A stretch of DNA of 29,758 nt from JBBTRN01 sp038065175 (GTDB lineage Bacteria; Patescibacteriota; Doudnabacteria; UBA920), in NCBI GenBank assembly GCA_038065175.1, contig JBBTRN010000043.1, positions 1-29,758 of the forward strand. The letters are read 5' to 3'. The position numbers and the translations under genes are program-made. Below the pieces are notes generated by a model, which was given only the letters and a program-made list of their open reading frames with translations, made no database searches and had not been told where the DNA came from. The first letter of the stretch is position 1. The number at the start of each line of letters is the position of its first letter. Of this stretch, positions 7,196 to 15,272 are shown one piece after another.

Positions 7196-8293
7196 TCAAA
7201 GATCAAGTAAAATTGCCACGATCCACGGAAACACTACGGTAACGTCGCTTTGAATAATCTGGTAATAGCTGTTGACAGCCAGCTTATCCCAGGTAATTTT
7301 TTCTTTTCCTCCAGCCCCGCTGTAAGAGCCGTAAGACATGGGGGAAGAGCCAATCTCTATGAACCCCGCCCAGTCGCGAATGTTTTTTATACGCAAATCG
7401 TGCTTTAAAGAGGGCACAACGCAAATGGGAAAATCCGCGGCAATCCCCCCGCCAAGCTGGAGGAAAGCCACTGGGTGATGTTTAGAGGTTTCCATGTACC
7501 AATCATAGAGCAAATGGAAGTACTCCAGACCAGACTTCATTACTTGAGCATTAATGATGGTATTGCCCTTCTTTTTATGCTTACCAGCATAAGTGTAGCT
7601 GGCAAAAATATTTCCCATGGTGGAGTCTTCAAAACCTGGCACCACAATAGGGATGTCCTTTTGGTAAGCCTCGTAAACCCAGGAATCTAAAGGATTGGCC
7701 TTTCTGTCAGGCTTAATTAACTTCTCGCTGAACAACCTTCTAAAATATTCATGCGGGAAATAGCTTTCACCTTTCTTTTCCGCCGCTTGCCACATTTTTA
7801 GCAAATGCGGCTCCATAATTCGTACGCTTTCGTCTTCGGGCAAAAAAGTGTCGGTGATGCGCCTAAGCCCCGCATCCCTTAATTCCGCCTCCTGTTTGGG
7901 CGTTAGTTCCGTATAGCGGGGAATGTAAGCGTAATGCGAATGAGCCACATATCTATAGTATGATTCCTCATGATTTGCGCCCGTAGCGGAAACAAGATGA
8001 ACTTTATTTTTGCGAATGAGTTCAGCGAGCATTACGCCAATTTGGAAACTAGACAGAGCCCCGGCCAAAGTCACGACAATCTTTCCGCCTTTTGATAAAT
8101 GATTTTTTAACCACAAGGCCGCTTGCATTGTTGAGCCGGCATTGATGTTATTTAAAGTCTTTCCCGCATACGCCGAAACCGGCGAGGATGATTTTTTTAC
8201 CTGCTCGCTTAAAGAGCCCTTTGTGTCCGTATTCTTCTCCGGTTCTATAAACGCCCTAAGCCCGCGTGATAATTTAGTAAACTTTTTATTCAT
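7196..8293 (-). CDS. Deoxyhypusine synthase-like protein (possible homospermidine synthase)
   Basis: The 365-residue protein belongs to the deoxyhypusine synthase family, which uses NAD to transfer an aminobutyl group from spermidine or putrescine. An N-terminal NAD-binding part is seen around GALSSFQIGVMLAELIRK, then VPGFEDSTMGN and LGGGIAADF in the core, and near the end ITWDKLAVN, where K337 matches the catalytic Lys of human enzyme (WGKI). Bacteria have no eIF5A, so bacterial members are thought to make polyamines such as homospermidine. Agmatine deiminase and N-carbamoylputrescine amidase genes (putrescine from agmatine) nearby support a polyamine role. Substrate cannot be read from sequence. 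Confidence 0.85.
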   Translation of the reverse strand: MNKKFTKLSRGLRAFIEPEKNTDTKGSLSEQVKKSSSPVSAYAGKTLNNINAGSTMQAALWLKNHLSKGGKIVVTLAGALSSFQIGVMLAELIRKNKVHLVSATGANHEESYYRYVAHSHYAYIPRYTELTPKQEAELRDAGLRRITDTFLPEDESVRIMEPHLLKMWQAAEKKGESYFPHEYFRRLFSEKLIKPDRKANPLDSWVYEAYQKDIPIVVPGFEDSTMGNIFASYTYAGKHKKKGNTIINAQVMKSGLEYFHLLYDWYMETSKHHPVAFLQLGGGIAADFPICVVPSLKHDLRIKNIRDWAGFIEIGSSPMSYGSYSGAGGKEKITWDKLAVNSYYQIIQSDVTVVFPWIVAILLDL

Positions 8294-8342
8294 ATCAAAA
8301 ATATTTTAACAGATACTCACAATCTGTAAAGGCCTTTACAAA

Positions 8343-8356
8343 ACTCTCTCTCTCTG
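8343..8356 (+). repeat. CT tract in the cytochrome c leader, shared with the STAS gene
   Basis: The 14-mer actctctctctctg occurs here, 33 bp before the cytochrome ATG, and again at 2133-2146, 64 bp before the STAS ATG. Both are on the plus strand upstream of the two GC-rich foreign-looking genes. Confidence 0.6.
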
Positions 8357-8389
8357 TTATTTTTGCTTTGTCCAACAAGGGAGGACAAA

Positions 8390-8770
8390 ATGAAGAATTC
8401 AAAACTCGTATGGCTACCGCCTGCGACACTATTGGGGGGAGTTTTATTTTTAGGCGTTCACTTCTACACCTTACGTCCTCATGGGAGCAAGGCTGCGGGA
8501 TTTCAGCAACCCTACTACAAAACCCCCGAACAGGGCGCTTTCGTAGTCTTCTGCGCCGGATGCCATGAGATTAAGCACGTAACTATGGCAAAGGACGACA
8601 GGCTCATCAAGAGCCGCAAGGAAGCCAGCGTTCAGAACATCGTGCGGGAATTGCGGCCTGGGGGCAAGCACCCGCAGTTGTATACCGAGCGCATGATTAC
8701 TGACGAAGAGTTGACCAGAGCGGCGCGGTTCGCAATATTCATGGAATACGGAAGCTTGGGCGGCTCATAG
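8390..8770 (+). CDS. Small membrane-anchored monoheme cytochrome c
   Basis: The 126-residue protein has a hydrophobic N-terminal segment (about 5-28, signal anchor or signal peptide) and one CxxCH heme-c motif, CAGCH at residues 55-59. Met101 or Met118 could be the distal heme ligand. Such proteins carry electrons outside the inner membrane. Start ATG at 8390 follows a strong GGGAGG Shine-Dalgarno. The gene is GC-richer than its neighbours, alone on the plus strand between minus-strand genes, and no cytochrome maturation or respiratory gene is in the window. In a presumed CPR genome it is unexpected; transfer or a misassembled segment are both possible. Confidence 0.8.
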   Translation: MKNSKLVWLPPATLLGGVLFLGVHFYTLRPHGSKAAGFQQPYYKTPEQGAFVVFCAGCHEIKHVTMAKDDRLIKSRKEASVQNIVRELRPGGKHPQLYTERMITDEELTRAARFAIFMEYGSLGGS

Positions 8771-8771
8771 T

Positions 8772-8847
8772 CGGCAAGCCACATCAGACTTTTTGGGCAG
8801 TCTGCCGGTTCAACCCCGCGCGACTGTCCTTATTTTTTATTTTTTTG
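8772..8847 (+). terminator. Possible terminator of the cytochrome gene
   Basis: A nested hairpin (cggca...tgccg with cagact/agtctg, 8772-8808) is followed by a T-rich tract only about 20 bp later (8829-8847), so it is not a textbook terminator. Confidence 0.35.
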
Positions 8848-9019
8848 TTTGGAAAACTAAAGGCCTTTTCAGGGCAATGTGTATCTCTAAGTCGCCGTTC
8901 GCATAAGCGCTAAATATTGCTCTCACAAATGCAGACACTGTTATGCCCTTACGCTTAAGTTTTTTTACAAGCCTTTCTTTTAGCCCTTTGTCGATTTTGA
9001 ATAAAACTTGTGTGGTCAT
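8837..9019 (-). CDS. Ribbon-helix-helix protein, RelB/DinJ-like
   Basis: The 60-residue protein begins TTQVLFKIDKGLKERLVKKL and continues GITVSAFVRAIFSAYANG: a short beta strand followed by two helices, the ribbon-helix-helix DNA-binding fold found in antitoxins such as RelB/DinJ. There is no toxin gene beside it, so it is an orphan antitoxin or a small regulator. An AGGA sequence lies 7 bp before the ATG. A near-palindromic AT tract (around 9035-9055, tatatacatagtatata) sits just upstream and could be its own operator. Confidence 0.7.
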   Translation of the reverse strand: MTTQVLFKIDKGLKERLVKKLKRKGITVSAFVRAIFSAYANGDLEIHIALKRPLVFQTKK

Positions 9020-9068
9020 AAAAATCCTATTAATTATATATACATAGTATATATTTTTTATATACCTG

Positions 9069-10121
9069 TCAAACCGGTTGTTGCTGGGTCATACAGTGAA
9101 TAGCGCCGCCGCCGTAGATGATGTCGCTGCAATCTATGCCTACTACCTTGCGCCCGGGGAAGCAAGATTGCAGAATCTCTAAAGCTTTGGCATCATTCGG
9201 ATCATTAAAAATGGAAGCTAAGACTACGGTATTGCCGATATAAAAATTAGTATAAGATACAGGAGCTTTGCTGTCGGCTTCGTTGCCGGCCGGCTCATCT
9301 TTAAAAAATAAATGCGGCATAGGGAGTTTAACCAGCTCAAACGGCTGGCCGGCTAAATTCGTGGCGCTCTGCAATGTTTCGTAATTATTTTTTAAAATCG
9401 CGTAATTTTCATCTTTTTCATTGTCTTCAAATCCGCAAACAATTTTATTGGGTCCTACAAAACGGGCAAGTTCGTCTATATGTCCGTCGGTATGGTCATT
9501 AACCAAGCCTTCAAAAAGCCAGATGGTCTTTTGAATTCCTAAATAATCAGCCAGATATTTTTCCACATCTTTTTTGGTTTTACCTAAATTTCGATTTTCG
9601 TTTAAAACACACTCTTCGGTGCTTAAACAAATCCCCTGGCCGTTAACATCAATAGCGCCACCCTCCAAAACCAACTTGGGTTCAAGCATCTCCATGTCCA
9701 GCCATTCTTTCATTCTGAAAGGGATTTGGTCGTCGGGCAACAGACCCGGGAACTTGCCTCCCCATTGATTGAATATCCATTTAACCATTTTCATTTCCCC
9801 GAGAGAATTTTTGATAAAAATTGGCCCGCAATCGCGCATCCAACCGTCCATGTAGCCGGTTATTCGAAAACTGATTTTGGATAAATCTATGCCGGCCTTT
9901 TTCAGTAGCGTACTAGTACGCTGATGCATAAGGTCGTCCAAGACCAACAGTTCGACTCGTTCGCTTTGATGGATGGCGGAAATGATTTTTATTACATCTT
10001 GCTCTACTTTTGGCACGCGGCCGGGAAAACTGATTTCGTCATGCGGCCAGGCAAGCCAAACCGCGAAGTGGGGCTCCCACTCTGCCGGCATGCGGTATTT
10101 TGGTTTCTGATAAATGTCCAT
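9069..10121 (-). CDS. aguA: Agmatine deiminase
   Basis: The 350-residue protein converts agmatine to N-carbamoylputrescine and ammonia. It is a full-length member of the peptidyl-arginine deiminase fold: MPAEWEPHFAVWLAWPHDE at the N-terminus, MRDCGP (usually MRDTGP) near 95-100, LEGGAIDV near 152-159, the His/Asp pair in HTDGHIDE (H210, D212), and the catalytic Cys343 in GGGAIHCMTQQ. It lies 43 bp downstream of aguB and may be co-transcribed, but a 36-bp perfect palindrome fills the gap between them. Confidence 0.95.
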   Translation of the reverse strand: MDIYQKPKYRMPAEWEPHFAVWLAWPHDEISFPGRVPKVEQDVIKIISAIHQSERVELLVLDDLMHQRTSTLLKKAGIDLSKISFRITGYMDGWMRDCGPIFIKNSLGEMKMVKWIFNQWGGKFPGLLPDDQIPFRMKEWLDMEMLEPKLVLEGGAIDVNGQGICLSTEECVLNENRNLGKTKKDVEKYLADYLGIQKTIWLFEGLVNDHTDGHIDELARFVGPNKIVCGFEDNEKDENYAILKNNYETLQSATNLAGQPFELVKLPMPHLFFKDEPAGNEADSKAPVSYTNFYIGNTVVLASIFNDPNDAKALEILQSCFPGRKVVGIDCSDIIYGGGAIHCMTQQQPV

Positions 10122-10130
10122 TGTAATAGG

Positions 10131-10166
10131 AAAATACTATCATACTAGCTAGTATGATAGTATTTT
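10131..10166. repeat. 36-bp perfect palindrome between aguB and aguA
   Basis: The arms aaaatactatcatactag and its exact complement meet without a spacer. The palindrome overlaps the aguB stop codon and ends 10 bp before the aguA ATG. In RNA it would form an 18-bp AT-rich hairpin; it could be an operator, a processing site or a weak terminator. Confidence 0.85.
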
Positions 10167-11109
10167 ATTTCTTGCCAGCTAAAGCTTTTTTCTCGTCCTG
10201 GTAATGATCTACATTTTTAAGTTTTTTTGATTTTTCCACGAGCTGGTTGGTGAGAATAGTTTTATAGGTGTCCGGCCGACGATTGCGCAAAAAACCCCAG
10301 CCTTCAGAAAGGAATTGATTGTATGCTAAATCAAGCTTTTGGACAATTATCTCATCTTTATTTTTAGAAGCTCTCTTTAATATTTTGCCCCAGGGGTCGG
10401 AAACAAAAGACTGGCCATAAAACAGCATTTGACCTTCGCGACCCACACGGTTAACAGCCGCCACATACACGCTGTTAGCTATGGCATGGCCCCGCTGGAC
10501 AGTTTCCCAGGCGTCGTGCCAGTCGTTGGGGTGTTTGTAGCCAATTATATCCGCGACAGCCGTGGGATAAAAAATTATTTCCGCGCCCTGAAGCCGCACT
10601 TCCCTTGCGGCCTCCGGGTACCACTGGTCAAAACAAATTAGTACGGCAAAAGTCGCGAACTTAGTTTTATAAATTCGGTAACCGGTGTCGCCTTCTTTGA
10701 AATAATCCTTTTCGTAAAAACCCGGATCCTGGGGAATATGAATTTTATGGTAAGTGGGCAGAAGTTTCCCAGTCACATCAATTACAGCCGCGGAGTTATG
10801 GTACTCGCCTTTTTTATCCTTTTCATACAAAGGCGCAATAATTACCACGCCATATTTTTTGGCTATTTTCTTAAAGCCTTCCGTGGAAAAACCCGGAATA
10901 GTTTCGGTAAGCGGGTCTTTTTTAACATTTTGATACTGAGGAAAATAAGGCGTGTTATATAATTCTTGAAGGCAAATAATTTTCGCGCCTTTTTTTGCCG
11001 CGCGTTCAGCCAAACGAGCAGTCTTGGCGAAATTTTTCCCCATATCCGGCCCTACGCTATTTTGTACCAGCCCAACCACAACTTCTTTTTTAGATGATTT
11101 TCCGCTCAT
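10165..11109 (-). CDS. aguB: N-carbamoylputrescine amidase (nitrilase family)
   Basis: The protein (about 314 residues) hydrolyses N-carbamoylputrescine to putrescine, CO2 and ammonia, the step after AguA. The Glu-Lys-Cys nitrilase triad is complete: E49 in LQELYNTPYF, K122 in YHKIHIP and C159 in LICFDQWYPEAAR. TYHKIHIPQDPGFYEKDYF and the NRRPDTY tail are typical of this subfamily. I chose the ATG at 11109 over an upstream in-frame GTG at 11121 because the GTG overlaps the GGAGGTG ribosome binding site. Confidence 0.95.
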   Translation of the reverse strand: MSGKSSKKEVVVGLVQNSVGPDMGKNFAKTARLAERAAKKGAKIICLQELYNTPYFPQYQNVKKDPLTETIPGFSTEGFKKIAKKYGVVIIAPLYEKDKKGEYHNSAAVIDVTGKLLPTYHKIHIPQDPGFYEKDYFKEGDTGYRIYKTKFATFAVLICFDQWYPEAAREVRLQGAEIIFYPTAVADIIGYKHPNDWHDAWETVQRGHAIANSVYVAAVNRVGREGQMLFYGQSFVSDPWGKILKRASKNKDEIIVQKLDLAYNQFLSEGWGFLRNRRPDTYKTILTNQLVEKSKKLKNVDHYQDEKKALAGKK

Positions 11110-11141
11110 AAAAATGAACACCTCCGACCAAGCCCCGAGGT

Positions 11142-11161
11142 ATCGAGGGGCAATATTGATA
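11142..11161. repeat. Short GC-rich hairpin upstream of aguB
   Basis: gccccga...tcg(a)ggggc forms a 7-bp stem with one bulged base in the 80-bp gap between the pilX-like stop and aguB. It is possibly a terminator of the pilus transcript, though no T-run follows. Confidence 0.4.
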
Positions 11162-11203
11162 GAATGTTCATTCGTCGAAGCTTGCCAATTAAATTAATTG
11201 CTG

Positions 11204-12097
11204 TCAATTAGCCGGAATTTTTACTCTTAATGCCCTGGTTATGGCTCCATATTGGGAATAAATATCCACGACAATTTCGCCAAAATAAGGAATGCCTTTA
11301 GCAACTCCCGAAGCAAAAGCTTCAATTTGCACAAAACGCGATTTACTCGTGTCGCCGCCGCTAGTGTAAATAATTAGCTCTTGCTGTTTGCTGGGGGCGG
11401 AAAAATTCATAGTTATAGTTGTCTGACCTTCAAGCAAGCCCTGATTTTGCCCAGCTGGACCAACATTGGTATACAGCATATCTGGGCTTGTAATGCTGTT
11501 GCAGTCTATGGGATTATAACTTATGGTCGAATTCGGGGAACCTGAATTGTTTAAGGCAGAATCATATTGGCAAACATAAATATGTATGGTGCCCCCTGAA
11601 CCTGTATTTTTAAAAGTCACTTTCAACTCCGTGTATGGACTTGGCTTATTAATATTGCTGGGGTCAAAAAGCGCGTAACGATTTTGGGTATTGGTGATGC
11701 TATTAGAAGTCGGCAAAACTTCATCTGTTAAAATAGTGTCATTATATAGATTCTCAGTCGGAGGGATGGGATTGTTCATTGTAACCGGACTTCCGGGCAA
11801 TTGGGTGGTATAGAAAAATTGGTTAATGCAACCTTGGCCAAAGCACCTCGGATATTTCCTTCTTACTGCAAACAGCGCTTCTTCGGTAACCGCATTTGCC
11901 GAATATATTGCGGGTTCGGTCCTAAGAAGGTCTCCTGACACCCTCACCTCCACAAACAAAATCGCCGCCAAACTAAATGAAATCGCCATTACCGCAGACA
12001 ATACTAAAATCGACAACAACAACGTTACGCCATGCTGGTCACGACGTTTGTGGAAATTGGAAATTGGAAATTGGAAATTAATTGTTGGGTATATCAT
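11204..12097 (-). CDS. PilX-like minor pilus protein
   Basis: The protein has about 297 residues with one N-terminal membrane helix in GVTLLLSILVLSAVMAISFS, then LAAILFVEVRVSGDLLRTEP, the pattern of PilX/minor pseudopilin N-termini lacking the usual FTLIE Glu. The rest is a Thr/Ser/Asn-rich extracellular region with four scattered cysteines. The ATG at 12097 gives a 20-bp overlap with the pilW-like gene upstream; a longer frame starts at 12163 but runs into that gene. Codons 7-15 are made of four exact 7-bp repeats. It is the last gene of the pilus locus. Confidence 0.6.
   Translation of the reverse strand: MIYPTINFQFPISNFHKRRDQHGVTLLLSILVLSAVMAISFSLAAILFVEVRVSGDLLRTEPAIYSANAVTEEALFAVRRKYPRCFGQGCINQFFYTTQLPGSPVTMNNPIPPTENLYNDTILTDEVLPTSNSITNTQNRYALFDPSNINKPSPYTELKVTFKNTGSGGTIHIYVCQYDSALNNSGSPNSTISYNPIDCNSITSPDMLYTNVGPAGQNQGLLEGQTTITMNFSAPSKQQELIIYTSGGDTSKSRFVQIEAFASGVAKGIPYFGEIVVDIYSQYGAITRALRVKIPAN
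12052..12079. repeat. (GGAAATT)x4 heptamer tract in a minor pilin gene
   Basis: Four exact 7-bp copies span the start of the pilX-like gene and the stop of the pilW-like gene. Because 7 is not a multiple of 3, gain or loss of a copy would shift the frame. Confidence 0.8.
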
Positions 12098-12758
12098 ATT
12101 TATCTGAAGATATAGTTGTTTGGTAATATATTGGCTGTTTTTCTCCGGTCGGAAGCTGGACAACTGATTTCATTATGATAGTAACTGCGGGCTGGGTCCG
12201 TATTAAGCCGCCTGCCCCCGTATAATACGGGTCTTCCAGGGGCCGAATTAAAAACATCAAATTCTCAATCTTAAAGTACGGCGGATTGAGCACTTGTTTA
12301 AAATTTGTTTTTTCAAGAACCAAAGTTTCCCCCACATACCCGGAAGCAACCGCATTTCCGACAGCATCCCCTAAATACAAACACATCCGCTCGCCTTCGT
12401 TCGAAATGATGCCCAAGCGGCTCGACTTGCTTGAGTAAGTATTACTGCCATCGTGCGGATTGCCGGCCAAAGAAGTTGGTTTGGGGCAGGGAGAAATTGG
12501 AGATTGAACCACGGCATTCTTAACTGAATAATCAATTTGACCGTTTCTGACAGTTTTAACAATATACTCAGTAAAATTTCTAATGCCCTGGGTTGACTGC
12601 CTTAACGCCTCGCTGCGGCGGTTAATTTTTAAAGTGTAATTAAATAAAACCATCATGGCGGCGGCAACAATCGCGAAGATTGTCGTGGCTACAACCACTT
12701 CTATAAGCGTGAATCCTTCCTGATTTTTTTGGGGGGTTATTTGCGAATTCATCCTCAT
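12078..12758 (-). CDS. PilW-like minor pseudopilin
   Basis: The protein has about 226 residues with a type IV prepilin signature, NQEG^FTLIEVVVATTIFAI, and Glu at position +5 after cleavage. A soluble domain without clear relatives follows. I placed the start at ATG 12758 (MRMNSQ), which puts the processed Phe after a leader of about 14 residues; the frame is open further upstream but overlaps the preceding gene. It is likely cleaved by the PilD encoded in the same cluster and packed at the pilus tip. Confidence 0.75.
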   Translation of the reverse strand: MRMNSQITPQKNQEGFTLIEVVVATTIFAIVAAAMMVLFNYTLKINRRSEALRQSTQGIRNFTEYIVKTVRNGQIDYSVKNAVVQSPISPCPKPTSLAGNPHDGSNTYSSKSSRLGIISNEGERMCLYLGDAVGNAVASGYVGETLVLEKTNFKQVLNPPYFKIENLMFLIRPLEDPYYTGAGGLIRTQPAVTIIMKSVVQLPTGEKQPIYYQTTISSDKYDIPNN

Positions 12759-12775
12759 TCGTAGATATAATACAT

Positions 12776-13534
12776 TTAATAATTCTTCCAGTTGGTTAGG
12801 TAAGTTTGGATTTCCACTGAACACTTGCCCACACCCGGCCAAACATTGTTGCGAGGGCATTTTTTATCTGCCCACCAGACCCTTGATTTAACAACCAGCC
12901 TTGGGCCGCTATTTTTATTGAACGGGTTATTAGCTCCGCTGCCGTACAGCGCCACCCCGTCGTCTTCCGTTATTACAATCTGCCTGGCAAAATCCGAACT
13001 CGCTACGGTATGACTGACCCCTGCCGAAGCAGATGGGCAAAAAACTTCCGAAACTAAGGTTGTATAAAAACCCGCAAAACTGGCTCCGGAAATGTTGGGG
13101 TCAAAATTTATGCCGTACAAAGCATTGCAAGTTTCTAATTTCCAAAGCCCAGCTATTAAATCGAAAACTAAATGCCCGTTTACCTCGGGCGGAGTTCCGC
13201 TCACAGCATTAATATTGGAATTCTGAGTTTGCCAATTCAAATAGCATTTAGCAATGTTTGTTTGGGTAGTCGGGTCATAGCAGGTACTGTCAATAGTTAT
13301 TTGCTTTAACCAATTGGTATCGCGCATGTTCTTGACTACCTCAATTCCTTCCCGCGCCAGCCCAATGGCGACTAATTGCTTAGTGATATTTTGCGAACTG
13401 GCGAACGCAAAAATTGCCAATCCGACGGCCGCGCTGATTCCGGTCACTAAAATCATAACCGCGATCATGGTCTCGACCAAAGACTGCCCTTTTTGATTTT
13501 TTAATTTAACAAAAATTTTAAAATTTGTCCTCAT
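12776..13534 (-). CDS. PilV-like minor pseudopilin
   Basis: The 252-residue protein has leader MRTNFKIFVKLKNQKG and then QSLVETMIAVMILVTGI, a variant of the FTLIE prepilin motif that keeps Glu at +5. The N-terminal helix is followed by GLAREGIEVVKNMRDTNWL, common in PilV-like proteins of CPR pilus clusters. Several Cys residues in the C-terminal domain may form disulfides. It lies 21 bp downstream of the fimT-like gene, within a run of minor pilin genes. Confidence 0.75.
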   Translation of the reverse strand: MRTNFKIFVKLKNQKGQSLVETMIAVMILVTGISAAVGLAIFAFASSQNITKQLVAIGLAREGIEVVKNMRDTNWLKQITIDSTCYDPTTQTNIAKCYLNWQTQNSNINAVSGTPPEVNGHLVFDLIAGLWKLETCNALYGINFDPNISGASFAGFYTTLVSEVFCPSASAGVSHTVASSDFARQIVITEDDGVALYGSGANNPFNKNSGPRLVVKSRVWWADKKCPRNNVWPGVGKCSVEIQTYLTNWKNY

Positions 13535-13555
13535 CGCAATAACGCTTTTGCTTAT

Positions 13556-14344
13556 TTAAAAACTGCAGATTGTGCCGTTGACTGTAGGGCAAACTAATCC
13601 TGTCACGCCTTTTACTAAAACTTTTTTTGTGCTGGTCGAATTTTTTGCTTTAAGGGTAATAACTAAATCGGTATCCACACTCACAGATACATTTGCTACG
13701 TTATTAATGTGATCCATAATTTGCCTGTAAGAATCTGTACTCTGAAAAGGCGGGAAAGTAATGTCGCAGGGATAATTCATGTATGTCCTGCCAAAAGGCG
13801 ACTTAAATGAAACTAAAACGCAAGTTGGGGAAACAGATAAGGGGACAACGGGTCTAGTAATCGTCAATGGCGAATTGGTGTCCAAAACAATATTTTTCGG
13901 AAGCAAAACAGTTTCCGCCTCATTTAATTTGGGAGCTGACGTCGCGTCAGTAATTGCCTGAATAAAATACCTATCAGGCGTGCTGATGGCAAATTTGACA
14001 ACATAATATTGCGCGGGTTTGACGCTTCCGACATTCCGTGAAAACAAAGAATAGCTTTGGACTTTCCGTATGTTGGTTACTAATTCATTCTGCGCGATTT
14101 TCAAATCTCTTTCCGGCCTGTATTTGCTAAAATCAATAATCACCAAGCCAAGGATCACCGCCATAATCGCCAACACCACCAACAATTCAATTAATGTAAA
14201 CCCAGCACCGCTTTTCCCAAACCATGATAATTCCGACAAGGTTTTTTGTTCATCATTCATCGCTCTATGACCATCGGTATTTAGTGAAAAGCGGTGCTGG
14301 TTGAGACTCGAATCAAAAACTAATTTTTTTTTAAAATTTGGCAT
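13556..14344 (-). CDS. GspH/FimT-like pseudopilin
   Basis: The protein has 262 residues with the motif GAG^FTLIELLVVLAIMAVILGLV, the prepilin cleavage site and helix. The arrangement after the helix (RDLKIAQNELVTNIRKVQSYSL) is typical of GspH/FimT. The leader before the site is long (about 47 residues) if the first ATG is used; an internal ATG at 14260 would give a shorter, more usual leader, so the start is uncertain. Confidence 0.78.
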   Translation of the reverse strand: MPNFKKKLVFDSSLNQHRFSLNTDGHRAMNDEQKTLSELSWFGKSGAGFTLIELLVVLAIMAVILGLVIIDFSKYRPERDLKIAQNELVTNIRKVQSYSLFSRNVGSVKPAQYYVVKFAISTPDRYFIQAITDATSAPKLNEAETVLLPKNIVLDTNSPLTITRPVVPLSVSPTCVLVSFKSPFGRTYMNYPCDITFPPFQSTDSYRQIMDHINNVANVSVSVDTDLVITLKAKNSTSTKKVLVKGVTGLVCPTVNGTICSF

Positions 14345-14415
14345 TCAAATTTGAAATTTGATTTTTATATCCTTTAAAAACTTATAACTTCTATCCATCT
14401 TTAATTATTATACCT

Positions 14416-15204
14416 CTAAAGCCCTAAAATCGACAAATACCAAGAAAATAAAGAATCTGCATACAATTGACCAATAATTGCTCCTAAAACTAAAAAACAC
14501 CCAAAGGGCAAAGCGCTGGAAATGGTTTTTTTACCCAGGATAATCAGCAAAATACCAAACACACTGCCTATGCTTACTGCCAAGAACAACCCCGCCAGAA
14601 TATTCGGCCATCCCAGAACCAACCCTAAGGGTAGCATGAGCTTAACATCGCCAAAACCCATTAACCTCGCCTTTGAAAAGGCCCAAATTAAATAAAACGG
14701 CAAAGCGCCAAAAAAAGCGCCAAGTAATCCTTGCCAAGCGGAAAAAAAATTTTGGTTTAAAATAATGTCCTGCAATAAATTCAATGCTAAAAAAAGGACA
14801 GCGAACGGGAAAACTAATTTATCGAGTATTAAATAATGTTCAAAATCAATTACAAATACCACGACTGCGAAGCTGGACAAAATTAAAGATTCAAAAAGAA
14901 AAAAATATTCAGCTAAAGTTTGCGGGCTAATGGCCAGCCAAAAGCCCAAAAACAATAGCGCGGTCACAGATTCCAAAATTGGATAACGCCACGAAATGCC
15001 TGTGTTACAATTTTTGCACTTGCCCTTTAGCAGAATAAAACTTACTAAAGGGATAAGCTCTGAGTACCTCAGACGGGCTTTGCACACCGGACAGCGGGAA
15101 TATCCTGTAATTGGCTCGCCCTTCGGCATCCTCAATACTACAACATTCAAAAAACTGCCGATTGCGGCTCCTAAAACAAACCAAATTGTGCCTAACAAAA
15201 ACAT
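14416..15204 (-). CDS. pilD: Prepilin leader peptidase PilD
   Basis: The 262-residue multi-pass membrane aspartic protease cleaves, and usually N-methylates, type IV prepilins. The two CxxC pairs (C38/C41 and C63/C66) form the cytoplasmic zinc-type domain, with LRMPKGEP before them. The two catalytic Asp residues are D120 (VFVIDFEHYLILD) and D186 (GFGDVKL). It is complete, has typical length, and lies between the O-antigen-ligase-like gene and the minor pilins that it should process. Confidence 0.95.
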   Translation of the reverse strand: MFLLGTIWFVLGAAIGSFLNVVVLRMPKGEPITGYSRCPVCKARLRYSELIPLVSFILLKGKCKNCNTGISWRYPILESVTALLFLGFWLAISPQTLAEYFFLFESLILSSFAVVVFVIDFEHYLILDKLVFPFAVLFLALNLLQDIILNQNFFSAWQGLLGAFFGALPFYLIWAFSKARLMGFGDVKLMLPLGLVLGWPNILAGLFLAVSIGSVFGILLIILGKKTISSALPFGCFLVLGAIIGQLYADSLFSWYLSILGL

Positions 15205-15272
15205 ATTTTGATGTTTCTCATTAAGATTTCGGCTTTATAGCACCAAAAAGCGGTAGGGGCGCAAGCCTTAAT

